A stretch of 15,077 bases of DNA from an uncultured Clostridia bacterium (GTDB lineage: Bacteria > Bacillota > Clostridia > TANB77 > CAG-508), in contig CANPZT010000024.1 of the NCBI GenBank assembly GCA_947589135.1, forward strand, positions 1 to 15,077, written 5' to 3'. Both the position numbers and the translations under genes were made by a program. How positions within the stretch are numbered: position 1 is the first letter of the stretch; each line of letters starts with the position of its first letter. Shown here one piece after another: positions 7,443 through 13,560 of the stretch. Below the pieces are notes generated by a model. The model was not told the origin of the DNA, made no database searches, and worked only from the letters and a program-made list of their open reading frames with translations.

Positions 7443-8155
7443 AAAATATAATAGGAGTAAGATTTAAAAAATTAGGAAAAATATATTTCTTTAATCCTAA
7501 AAATTTAAAAGTAAAAAAAGGGGATAAAGTAATTGTAGATACTGCTCAAGGTGAAGAATATGGAGAAGTTATCATTCCAAACAGAATGGTAGAAGATGAC
7601 AAGATTATTGAACCTCTAAAAAAAGTTGTAAGGATAGCTAATTATAAAGATCACAAACAATTTGAAGCATGCAGAAAAAAAGAAAAAGAAGCATTTAAAG
7701 TATGTGTTAAAAAAATAAAAGAACATAAATTAGATATGAATTTAACAGATGTAGAATTTAAATTTGATAATAGTAAAATTTTATTTTTCTTTACAGCAGA
7801 TGGTAGAGTAGATTTTAGAGAACTAGTAAAAGATTTAGCAGCTATTTATAAAACAAGAATAGAATTAAGACAAATAGGCGTAAGAGATGAAGTAAAAAGA
7901 ATAGGTGGTAATGGAGTCTGTGGAAGAGAACTTTGTTGTTGTTCATTCTTAAGTGATTTTGAAGCTGTATCAATTAAAATGGCAAAAGAACAAAATTTAT
8001 CCCTTAATCCTTCAAAAATATCTGGAAATTGTGGTAGATTAATGTGCTGTTTAAAATATGAAAATGAAGTATATGAAGAAAAGTTAAAGAATTTACCAAA
8101 TATTCGGAGCAATTGTAAAAACAGAAGATGGAGAAGGAGAAGTCGACAATATTGA
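7439..8155 (+). CDS. ricT: PSP1-domain protein RicT (YaaT), reading frame broken near its C-terminus
   Basis: RicT (YaaT) joins YlbF and YmcA in the Fe-S Y-complex that works with RNase Y in mRNA processing and affects competence and sporulation in Bacillus. Seen: the N-terminal PSP1 domain (GVRFKKLGKIYFF, GDKVIVDTAQGEEYGEV, FFTADGRVDFRELVKDLA) and both cysteine motifs, CGRELCCC from Cys161 and CGRLMCC from Cys198, which are the cluster-ligand region. Start: TTG at 7439 after GGAGG. The in-frame ATG at 7424 lies before that ribosome site and inside holB. After KNLPNI (codon at 8102-8104) the frame ends in an aberrant basic tail and a TGA at 8153-8155. Skipping the C at 8105 restores the expected GAIVKTEDGEGEV and an 82-codon extension to 8354, giving 304 aa in total. 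It is thus either a frameshifted gene or a sequence error. Confidence 0.9.
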   Translation: MKNIIGVRFKKLGKIYFFNPKNLKVKKGDKVIVDTAQGEEYGEVIIPNRMVEDDKIIEPLKKVVRIANYKDHKQFEACRKKEKEAFKVCVKKIKEHKLDMNLTDVEFKFDNSKILFFFTADGRVDFRELVKDLAAIYKTRIELRQIGVRDEVKRIGGNGVCGRELCCCSFLSDFEAVSIKMAKEQNLSLNPSKISGNCGRLMCCLKYENEVYEEKLKNLPNIRSNCKNRRWRRRSRQY

Positions 8156-8354
8156 GACTTTAAAAGAAAGAGTAAGAGTAAAAATAAAAGATGGTGATGA
8201 ATACTTTTATAAAAGATATGATGCAAAAGATATTGAAATAATTAAAGACGTAGTATCAGAAAAGATTAATGATGAAGAATTAGAACATAAAAAAGAATTA
8301 GAAGAATTAGAAAAATTACAACAAGAAGACAAAAAATTAGAAAATCAATCATAG
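8106..8354 (+). pseudogene. ricT: C-terminal part of RicT displaced into another frame
   Basis: Reading from GGA at 8106 gives GAIVKTEDGEGEVDNIETL followed by a beta-rich and then Glu/Lys-rich helical tail ending NQS and TAG at 8352-8354 (82 codons). It continues exactly where the upstream frame reads KNLPNI. In RicT homologues the motif LP-(D/N)-I-G is followed by this kind of segment, so both parts are one gene. It has no ribosome site or start codon of its own. One extra base, most simply the C at 8105, explains the break. The ferredoxin gene starts 33 bases later. Confidence 0.85.
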
Positions 8355-8387
8355 TTTTATAGAAAGAAATAGTAGGAGGTGAACAAA

Positions 8388-8558
8388 ATGGCATATAAAA
8401 TAACAGAAAAGTGTATTTCTTGTGGAGCATGTGCTGCTGAATGTCCAGTAGGATGCATAGCACAAGGAGATGATAAATTCGTAATTGATGCATCTGCTTG
8501 CATTTCTTGTGGTACATGTGCAGGAGTTTGCCCAGTAGAGGCACCATGTGAAGAATAA
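8388..8558 (+). CDS. 2[4Fe-4S] ferredoxin, 56 aa
   Basis: A small low-potential electron carrier of the clostridial type, soluble in the cytoplasm. Two cluster motifs are seen: Cys9-Cys12-Cys15 with Cys19-Pro, and Cys38-Cys41-Cys44 with Cys48-Pro. The fourth cysteine of each motif ligates the other cluster, as in bacterial 8Fe ferredoxins. Extra cysteines are at 23 and 54. The start MAYKITEKCISCGAC is typical of the family. The ribosome site AGGAGGTG lies 7-8 bases before the ATG. It is the last gene of the lepB-holB-ricT operon and is closed by a strong terminator. Likely partners elsewhere in the window are the pyruvate:ferredoxin oxidoreductase subunits. Whether it serves them or the Fe-S protein RicT cannot be told from sequence. 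Confidence 0.95.
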   Translation: MAYKITEKCISCGACAAECPVGCIAQGDDKFVIDASACISCGTCAGVCPVEAPCEE

Positions 8559-8561
8559 AAC

Positions 8562-8604
8562 AAAAATAAACACCCCATACATAAAGTATGGGGTGTTTAT
8601 TTTT
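8562..8604. terminator. Bidirectional intrinsic terminator between convergent genes
   Basis: Perfect 19-bp stem: 8562-8580 pairs with 8586-8604, with the core CACCCCATAC and loop ATAAA. It has an A-run on one side and a T-run on the other, so it serves the ferredoxin gene on the plus strand and the 73-aa gene on the minus strand. Confidence 0.92.
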
Positions 8605-8613
8605 GGCATACTT

Positions 8614-8835
8614 TCACTTAATAACAAAAGATACAAACTTGTGTTGTAATACGTGGTTTTGCATAACAATGCCAAATTTTCTCAAAGCAATGTCTAATTT
8701 AGGTATTTCTTCATTAGAAGGAATATTCTTTTCAAAAATAACTAAAATAGAATCTTTGCGGATGTATACGCCAGGCTCAATATCAGTAATTGCCCGTATA
8801 CATGTAAGAATTTCTTCTCCCTTCTTACGATTCAT
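8614..8835 (-). CDS. Unrecognised small protein, 73 aa
   Basis: I do not recognise this protein. It is preceded by AGGAGG nine bases before the ATG, has its own promoter, and ends just before the shared terminator, so it is very likely a real gene. Seen: an N-terminal helix (KKGEEILTCIRAITD), a beta-like middle with PGVYIRKDSILVIF, a helix around EEIPKLDIALRKFG and a beta-like end QNHVLQHKFVSFVIK. There is one cysteine (Cys12), no membrane segment and no metal motif. The mixed alpha/beta pattern suggests a compact cytoplasmic domain. A 96-codon plus-strand frame (8588-8878) covers the same bases but starts inside the terminator and has no ribosome site. Confidence 0.75.
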   Translation of the reverse strand: MNRKKGEEILTCIRAITDIEPGVYIRKDSILVIFEKNIPSNEEIPKLDIALRKFGIVMQNHVLQHKFVSFVIK

Positions 8836-8862
8836 AATAGGAACCTCCTATTCTTTAATGCC

Positions 8863-8900
8863 ATTAGAGAGATTATAACATTTCTCTAATATATTACCAA
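8863..8900 (-). promoter_or_regulatory. Promoter of the 73-aa gene with an inverted repeat across the -10
   Basis: On the minus strand TTGGTA (8900-8895), a 17-base spacer and TATAAT (8877-8872). A perfect 8-bp inverted repeat ATTAGAGA / TCTCTAAT (8863-8870 and 8883-8890) surrounds the -10 box, well placed to be a repressor operator. A second possible promoter lies just upstream: TTTACT (8940-8935), 17 bases, TATAAT (8917-8912). Confidence 0.55.
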
Positions 8901-9007
8901 GTTACCAATATATTATACTATATACTGAAAAAAAAGTAAATACTAAATATTTTAAGTCTTATGTGTAGAGTTAGTTATTTATTTTAATAAAAATGTAATT
9001 AAGTTAA

Positions 9008-9037
9008 TTGATTTATTATTATATAATGATATATAAT
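9008..9037 (+). promoter_or_regulatory. Promoter of the flippase-domain membrane protein gene
   Basis: TTGATT (9008-9013), 18-base spacer, TATAAT (9032-9037). The predicted start near 9044 gives a short leader that contains AGGAGG at 9055-9060. Confidence 0.55.
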
Positions 9038-9066
9038 AAATGAGAAAATTAATTAGGAGGAAAATA

Positions 9067-10149
9067 GTGGACAAAGAAATTAAAACTGAAATTGAAAATG
9101 AAAATGAAATTATAGACAATAATATTAATGTAAAAAAGCCTACGAAGAAATCCTCTTTATTAAATGTAGGTTTAATTATTGTCATATGTTTAGGATTATT
9201 AATTTATATGATAAAAGTAGATGGAATAGAAAATATTATTACAGTATTAAATTGTGTAGATTATAAATGGGTTTTAGCTGGATTAGTCTGCTTAATGATT
9301 CATTGGACATGTGAAAGTTTAAACTTACATATACCAATAAAAAAAATGTACAAAGATCAAAAATTTTCAAATTCAATAAGAGTAGCTATGATTGGACAAT
9401 TATTTAATAATATAACACCATTTTCATCTGGGGGACAACCAATGCAAGCTTATGAATTAACTAAAACAGGAAAAAGAGTAAGTGATTCATTATCTGCAAT
9501 GGCTATGAAATTTATTATTAACCAAATAGCACTAGTAGTATCAACATTAGTTATTATATTTATAGAATTTGATTTTTTTAAACAATTAATGCAAAATTAC
9601 TTATGGGTGGCTATTTTAGGATTTATTGTAAATATAATAGCAATATTAGTAGTGTTTTTGGCGGGAATAAAAAAAGAAATTATTATATTTTTAACAACTC
9701 CAATTATTAAGTTCTTAAGTAAAATACATATTATAAAAAATCAAGAAGAAACAATAGAAAAATTAAATAAAAGCATTAATAATTTTGGTCAGCAATTTTC
9801 TATTATGAAATCAGAAAAGAGAATGGTAATAAAAATGTTTATTATAGCAGTAATAGAAAGCTTTGCATATTATTCTATTACTTATATGGTCTATCGAGCA
9901 TTTGGAAACGAAGGAATTAGCTTCTTTCAAATTATACCAACACAAGCATTTTTATTATTAATTATGACATTTATACCAACCCCTGGCTCAGGATTAGGAG
10001 CAGAAGGAGGATTTTATTTGCTCTTTAATTCTATATTTAAAGAAGGAACAATAAACATGTCAATATTATTTTGGAGAATATACACTTTTTATTTACCAAT
10101 ACTAGTTGGATTAATTTGTTTAATTCAAAAAAGGAAAAAGAGAAACTAG
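9067..10149 (+). CDS. Lysylphosphatidylglycerol-synthase-type transmembrane (YbhN/UPF0104, flippase-like) protein
   Basis: This 360-aa integral membrane protein has the transmembrane domain shared by MprF flippases and the YbhN family (COG0392). Start: GTG at 9067, seven bases after AGGAGG. The in-frame ATG at 9040 lies before that ribosome site. Seen: a charged, Asn/Glu-rich cytoplasmic N-terminus (about residues 1-27), then roughly 7-8 hydrophobic segments starting at about 30, the family signatures FNNITPFSSGGQPMQAYEL and FIPTPGSGLGAEGGF in loops between segments, and a basic C-terminus KRKKRN. There is no aminoacyl-transferase domain, so it is the stand-alone membrane type. Known of the family: MprF uses this domain to flip modified phospholipids, while the substrates of stand-alone members are mostly unproven. 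It is a single-gene unit with its own promoter. Its last codons form part of the terminator. Confidence 0.88.
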   Translation: MDKEIKTEIENENEIIDNNINVKKPTKKSSLLNVGLIIVICLGLLIYMIKVDGIENIITVLNCVDYKWVLAGLVCLMIHWTCESLNLHIPIKKMYKDQKFSNSIRVAMIGQLFNNITPFSSGGQPMQAYELTKTGKRVSDSLSAMAMKFIINQIALVVSTLVIIFIEFDFFKQLMQNYLWVAILGFIVNIIAILVVFLAGIKKEIIIFLTTPIIKFLSKIHIIKNQEETIEKLNKSINNFGQQFSIMKSEKRMVIKMFIIAVIESFAYYSITYMVYRAFGNEGISFFQIIPTQAFLLLIMTFIPTPGSGLGAEGGFYLLFNSIFKEGTINMSILFWRIYTFYLPILVGLICLIQKRKKRN

Positions 10150-10171
10150 GGAAGTGTCCCTAATTTCTCTT
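10138..10171. terminator. Hairpin terminator shared by the convergent flippase and por genes
   Basis: A 15-bp stem pairs 10138-10152 with 10157-10171 (one G-U pair, core TAGGGA/TCCCTA), loop AGTG. T-rich DNA follows on both strands. It overlaps the last codons of the plus-strand gene and the stop codon of porB. Confidence 0.75.
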
Positions 10172-11108
10172 AATTTTTGTTTGTTATTTCTTCTAAGTCT
10201 TGCCATCTTGCATCTACCTCTTTTTGGAATTCTTCAATCATCCATTCATTTCCTGGTTTGAACATATGCTTAAATCTTTTTTGTGGTTTTAAGAATTCTT
10301 CTATTGGTAGTTTGTTTGCTGGTTTGTAATTTATTTTGTATTTTCCGTCTATTACTTCATATAGTGGCCAATAACAAGTTTCTACTGCTAACTTGTTTAT
10401 TTGCATTAACATGTCTGTTGGGTATCCCCATCCTCTAGGACATGGTGCTAATACATTTAAAAATGCTGGTCCCTCTGTGTAAATTGCTTTTTCAGCTTTT
10501 TCATATAAATCTTTGAAGTTCATATATCCTATTGTTTGAGCAACATATGGTATATGGTGTCCTGCCATAATTTTGCTTAAATCTTTTCTTGATTGCATTT
10601 TTCCTGGAATTACTTTTCCTGCTGGTGATGTAGTTGTATCTGCAAATTTTGGTGTTGCAGATGAACGTTGTATACCTGTATTCATGTAAGCACCATTGTC
10701 ATAACATACATAAACCATATCATGACCACGTTCCATTGCTCCTGACAAACTTTGTAGTCCAATATCATAAGTTCCACCATCTCCACCAAATGCAATAAAT
10801 TTAGTAGTATTATCTATTTTTCCTTGTTTTTTCATAGATTGATATGCTGCTTCAGCACCTGATAGAGTAGCACCTGCACATTCAAATGCTGTATGTATAA
10901 ATGAATCTGTCCAAGATGTATAAGGATAAATAAAAGATGAAACTTCCATACATCCAGTTGCTCCAGCAACTACTGCATGGTCTTCGGGTTTTAATGCTCT
11001 CATTATCATTCTTATTGTTGGGGGAGCACCACAACCTGCGCACATTCTATGTCCAGCTGTAAATCTAGAAGGTTTGTTTCCTACAACTTCTTTTACATTA
11101 TAAGGCAT
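10170..11108 (-). CDS. porB: Pyruvate:ferredoxin oxidoreductase, beta subunit (TPP-binding)
   Basis: The catalytic thiamine-diphosphate subunit of the four-subunit enzyme that splits pyruvate with CoA to acetyl-CoA and CO2 and reduces ferredoxin. It has 312 aa from the ATG at 11108. A GTG at 11120 is in frame, but the ribosome site AAAGGGTGG lies at that point, so the later ATG is preferred. Seen: CAGCGAP (Cys23, Cys26), ATGCMEVSS (Cys53) and LAPCPRGW (Cys222), the four ligands of the beta-subunit [4Fe-4S] cluster. The TPP and metal motif is GDGG (108-111) with YDNGAYMNTG (135-144) closing it, and the segment GIQRSSATP is typical of the pyruvate enzymes. The start overlaps the end of porA by 11 bases, so translation is coupled. 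It is the last gene of the operon. Confidence 0.95.
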   Translation of the reverse strand: MPYNVKEVVGNKPSRFTAGHRMCAGCGAPPTIRMIMRALKPEDHAVVAGATGCMEVSSFIYPYTSWTDSFIHTAFECAGATLSGAEAAYQSMKKQGKIDNTTKFIAFGGDGGTYDIGLQSLSGAMERGHDMVYVCYDNGAYMNTGIQRSSATPKFADTTTSPAGKVIPGKMQSRKDLSKIMAGHHIPYVAQTIGYMNFKDLYEKAEKAIYTEGPAFLNVLAPCPRGWGYPTDMLMQINKLAVETCYWPLYEVIDGKYKINYKPANKLPIEEFLKPQKRFKHMFKPGNEWMIEEFQKEVDARWQDLEEITNKN

Positions 11109-12300
11109 TCTTGTCACCACCCTTTCTTAATCCAAAGTATCTATATGGATTTTCTACTTTTCCACTTTTTGCGATTTCTAGTAATTCTGTATAAACATCT
11201 TCGATATCATCTGCTTTTGTATCTCTACCACCAATACCATAAATATAATTTACAGCAGGCACATTTTTTTGATTTACATACATAGCTGATGTAACATCTT
11301 CAAATACTGCACCTCCAGCAGCATTTAGAGAATCAGCCTTATCAAAAATAGCAACAGCTTTTAAATGACTTAAAGCTTCTGCAATTTCTTCAGCAGGGAA
11401 AGGTCTGTAAACACGAATTTTTAAAAGACCTGCTTTTATTCCTTTTTCTCTTAATTTATCTACTACATATTTTGTAGTTCCAGCAGTTGAGTTCATACAT
11501 ACAACTGCAATTTCAGCATCTTCTAATTTATATTCTTCAAAGAAACCATAGCTTCTACCTGTCATTTTTTCGAAATCTTTTGCAACTTCTAAAATAACTT
11601 TTTTTGCATTTATCATTGCTTTTGCTTGTTGTGCTTTGTGTTCAAATAGATATGTTTGAACATCTAAAGGACCAACTGCAATAGGTTCTTTTTTATTTAA
11701 TAAGTAATGTTCAGGATGATATTCTCCTACAAATTCTTTTACTTTTTCATCTTCTTCAAGTTCTATATTTTCAATAGAATGTGAAGTAATAAATCCATCT
11801 TGACATACCATTAATGGTAGCATAACATCTTTATGTTCTGCAATTCTATGTGCCATTAAAGTATTGTCATATGCTTCTTGATTATTTTCTGAAAACAACA
11901 TAATCCAACCAGCATCTCTTACTCCCATTGCATCAGAATGGTCATTATGTATGTTTAATGGTCCAGATACTGCTCTATTTACTAATGATAAAACAATTGG
12001 TAATCTTAAACTTGAAGCAATATAAATCATTTCCCACATTAAAGATAAACCATTTGCTGATGTTGCTGTCATTGCTCTACTACCTGCAGCTTCTGCACCA
12101 ATACAAGCTGACATAGCACTATGTTCACTTTCAACTGCAACAAATTCTGTATCAACAGCTCCATTTGCTACAAATGTTGAAAAATATTGAGGTATTTCAG
12201 TAGAAGGTGTAATAGGAAATGCTGCAACTACATCTGGGTTTATTTGTTTCATTGCTGTTGCTGCTGCTTCGTTACCACTTAATCTTTCTCTTATACTCAT
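11098..12300 (-). CDS. porA: Pyruvate:ferredoxin oxidoreductase, alpha subunit
   Basis: The alpha subunit carries the pyrimidine-side TPP domain and helps bind the substrate. It has 400 aa, the usual length. Seen: MSIRERLSGNEAAATAMKQI, AAFPITPSTEIPQ (the conserved YPITPST-like motif, about residues 30-42), AVESEHSAMSACIGAEAAG (about 55-73), TATSANGLSLMWE, and NIHNDHSDAMGVRDAGW, a region typical of pyruvate synthase alpha. The second domain starts around residue 265 (IAVVCMNSTAGTTKYVVDKL), followed by KIRVYRPFPAEEI. The ribosome site AAAGGAAG precedes the ATG. A gap of 156 bases, largely filled by a palindrome, separates it from porD upstream, while porB overlaps it downstream. The substrate is judged to be pyruvate, though closely related 2-oxoacid enzymes cannot be fully excluded by reading alone. 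Confidence 0.95.
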   Translation of the reverse strand: MSIRERLSGNEAAATAMKQINPDVVAAFPITPSTEIPQYFSTFVANGAVDTEFVAVESEHSAMSACIGAEAAGSRAMTATSANGLSLMWEMIYIASSLRLPIVLSLVNRAVSGPLNIHNDHSDAMGVRDAGWIMLFSENNQEAYDNTLMAHRIAEHKDVMLPLMVCQDGFITSHSIENIELEEDEKVKEFVGEYHPEHYLLNKKEPIAVGPLDVQTYLFEHKAQQAKAMINAKKVILEVAKDFEKMTGRSYGFFEEYKLEDAEIAVVCMNSTAGTTKYVVDKLREKGIKAGLLKIRVYRPFPAEEIAEALSHLKAVAIFDKADSLNAAGGAVFEDVTSAMYVNQKNVPAVNYIYGIGGRDTKADDIEDVYTELLEIAKSGKVENPYRYFGLRKGGDKNAL

Positions 12301-12320
12301 TTTTCTCTTCCTTTCTTTTC

Positions 12321-12441
12321 AAATTTATTATAAGCTTCGTATTACTTCGTTAAAATATATTAAAAAATCCTCGATGTACACAAGTACACCTGCGGTATTT
12401 TTAATATATTTTGCCTAGTACTACTTGCTTCTAATAAATTT
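12321..12441. repeat. 121-bp imperfect palindrome between porD and porA
   Basis: The whole stretch folds on itself. The ends AAATTTATTA and TAATAAATTT (12321-12330, 12432-12441) are perfect inverted repeats. Further in, AAGC pairs with GCTT, AAAATATATTAAAAA with TTTTTAATATATTTT, and at the centre TGTAC-ACAA-GTACA is flanked by CCTCGA and CCTGCGG. Read in the direction of the operon, the central stem is followed by ATTTTTTAA, so it could act as a partial terminator. It carries no ORF or clear target-site duplication. It may be a dispersed REP- or MITE-like element or an operon-internal attenuator or processing site. Confidence 0.7.
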
Positions 12442-12456
12442 GATTTTATTATTTTA

Positions 12457-12747
12457 TTATTCTTCTTTCATTTCAATTGCATTAAAAGGACAAACCTTAG
12501 CACAAACGCCACATCCTTTGCAATAATCATAATTAAAATCTTTTCTAGTACCTTCTTTAGTTACTGGAATTGCATCATCAGGACAAACAGGGAAGCAAAG
12601 ACCACATTGTTTACATTTTTCAGTTAAGAAAACAGGTTTTATACTCCTCCAATCACCAGTTTTAAATTCTCTTGCATTTCCAGATGTATAAATATCACCA
12701 CCAGGAGTCATTTCCTCCATTGGTGTATTAGGATTTATTTTTGTCAT
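12457..12747 (-). CDS. porD: Pyruvate:ferredoxin oxidoreductase, delta subunit (2[4Fe-4S] ferredoxin-like)
   Basis: The delta subunit relays electrons from the catalytic subunits to soluble ferredoxin. It has 96 aa. Seen: an N-terminal extension typical of PorD (MTPGGDIYTSGNAREFKTGDW), then two cluster motifs, CKQCGLCFPVCP (Cys45, 48, 51, 55) and CKGCGVCAKVCP (Cys76, 79, 82, 86). Its ATG overlaps the TGA of porG (ATGA), so the two are translationally coupled. After its stop the operon is interrupted by the 121-bp palindrome before porA. The order gamma-delta-alpha-beta matches that of the four-subunit enzymes known from archaea and Thermotoga. Confidence 0.95.
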   Translation of the reverse strand: MTKINPNTPMEEMTPGGDIYTSGNAREFKTGDWRSIKPVFLTEKCKQCGLCFPVCPDDAIPVTKEGTRKDFNYDYCKGCGVCAKVCPFNAIEMKEE

Positions 12748-13322
12748 ATCTTCTTAACCTCCTTTAATGCCATTTCTAAAGCTTTCATATTACCATCAAT
12801 TACTTCAGGTTTTTTAGCAAATTTATGTTTAAAAGAACCCTTCATATCTTCAAGTAAAGCTTCATCTGTCATAATTCCACTTACCTTTACAATAGCAGCT
12901 AGCATAGGTGTATTTGGAAAATATCTACCAAGTGCTTCTTCAGATATTTTTCTAGCATCAATTGTATAAATGTTACCATTATAACCTTTTAATACACTTT
13001 TTAAATAATCTGCTGATTTTGTAGTATTAATTACGATTGCGCCATTTTCCTTTAGACCAGCTGTAACATCAACACATTCTAGAAGAGTATCATCAACAAC
13101 AACTACATAGTCAGGTTCATAAATATTACTATGAATAGTAATAGGAGAACTACTAATTCTGTTATATGCTGTAATAGGTGCACCCATTCTTTCAGGACCA
13201 TATTCAGGAAAGCCTTGAATATATTTTCCTGTATTAAATGCTGCATCAGCAAGTAAAAGTGAAGCTGTTTTAGCACCTTGACCACCTCTACCATGCCATC
13301 TTATTTCTATTAAGTTATCCAT
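12744..13322 (-). CDS. porG: Pyruvate:ferredoxin oxidoreductase, gamma subunit
   Basis: The gamma subunit supplies the domain that binds the CoA or 2-oxoacid side of the complex. It has 192 aa, the usual length. Seen: IRWHGRGGQGAKTASLLLAD at the N-terminus, the hallmark glycine-rich signature of the family, then IQGFPEYGPERMGAPITAYNRIS, which is also conserved, and DDTLLECVDVTAGL further in. The ATG at 13322 follows AAGGAGG at a good distance, and a strong promoter lies about 40-65 bases upstream. It is the first gene of the por operon and overlaps porD by four bases. No truncation or missing motif is seen. Confidence 0.95.
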   Translation of the reverse strand: MDNLIEIRWHGRGGQGAKTASLLLADAAFNTGKYIQGFPEYGPERMGAPITAYNRISSSPITIHSNIYEPDYVVVVDDTLLECVDVTAGLKENGAIVINTTKSADYLKSVLKGYNGNIYTIDARKISEEALGRYFPNTPMLAAIVKVSGIMTDEALLEDMKGSFKHKFAKKPEVIDGNMKALEMALKEVKKI

Positions 13323-13360
13323 GTATAAATTGCCTCCTTTATTTAAATTTTTATACTGCT

Positions 13361-13389
13361 AGTATATGACTAAAGAAATTTAATGTCAA
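13361..13389 (-). promoter_or_regulatory. Promoter of the porGDAB operon
   Basis: On the minus strand TTGACA (13389-13384), 17 bases, TATACT (13366-13361): near-perfect consensus, as expected for a central catabolic enzyme. A palindrome TATACT-GCT-AGTATA (13352-13366) covers the -10 and could be an operator. The predicted leader is about 30 bases. Confidence 0.75.
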
Positions 13390-13473
13390 GAAAAAATTAT
13401 TTGATTTGACCAACAAGTTTTATAAAAAATAATCAAGGATGATTAAGTAATTCACTCTTGATCATTTTATCAG

Positions 13474-13502
13474 TTGACAAAAAGCTATAACTATAATAAT
13501 AT
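13474..13502 (+). promoter_or_regulatory. Promoter of fprA, with a PerR-box-like sequence in it
   Basis: TTGACA (13474-13479), 17-base spacer, TAATAT (13497-13502). Between the boxes, 13485-13499 matches the PerR consensus TTATAATNATTATAA at 11 of 14 fixed positions. This is suggestive because fprA and rubredoxin genes are PerR-controlled in Clostridium acetobutylicum, but AT-rich spacers match by chance easily. Confidence 0.45.
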
Positions 13503-13560
13503 AGAAATGTCTAAAATAAAAGAAAAATAATAAAATAAAAAGGAAAGGGATGCAAGCAAA

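Noticed and set aside
8100..8110. Programmed frameshift in ricT
   Set aside because: ATT-CGG offers no good re-pairing for a +1 slip and there is no stimulatory stop codon or clear downstream structure. A plain one-base insertion or sequence error is simpler.
7846..8226. 126-codon minus-strand frame inside ricT
   Set aside because: No ribosome site, leucine/histidine-rich composition, and it lies wholly opposite conserved ricT sequence.
8266..8675. Several minus-strand frames across the ferredoxin gene
   Set aside because: They overlap each other, the ricT tail and the ferredoxin. Their Cys/His-rich products mirror the ferredoxin codons.
8588..8878. 96-codon plus-strand frame opposite the 73-aa gene
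   Set aside because: It starts in the terminator stem, has no ribosome site, and its product is cysteine/phenylalanine-rich without domain logic. The minus-strand gene has promoter, ribosome site and terminator.
12457..12747. porD as a stand-alone ferredoxin
   Set aside because: The N-terminal extension, ATGA overlap with porG and operon order identify it as the delta subunit of the oxidoreductase.
13432..13462. Inverted repeat ATCAAG / CTTGAT between the por and fprA promoters
   Set aside because: Only six paired bases with a 19-base loop in AT-rich DNA; too weak to call an operator or terminator.
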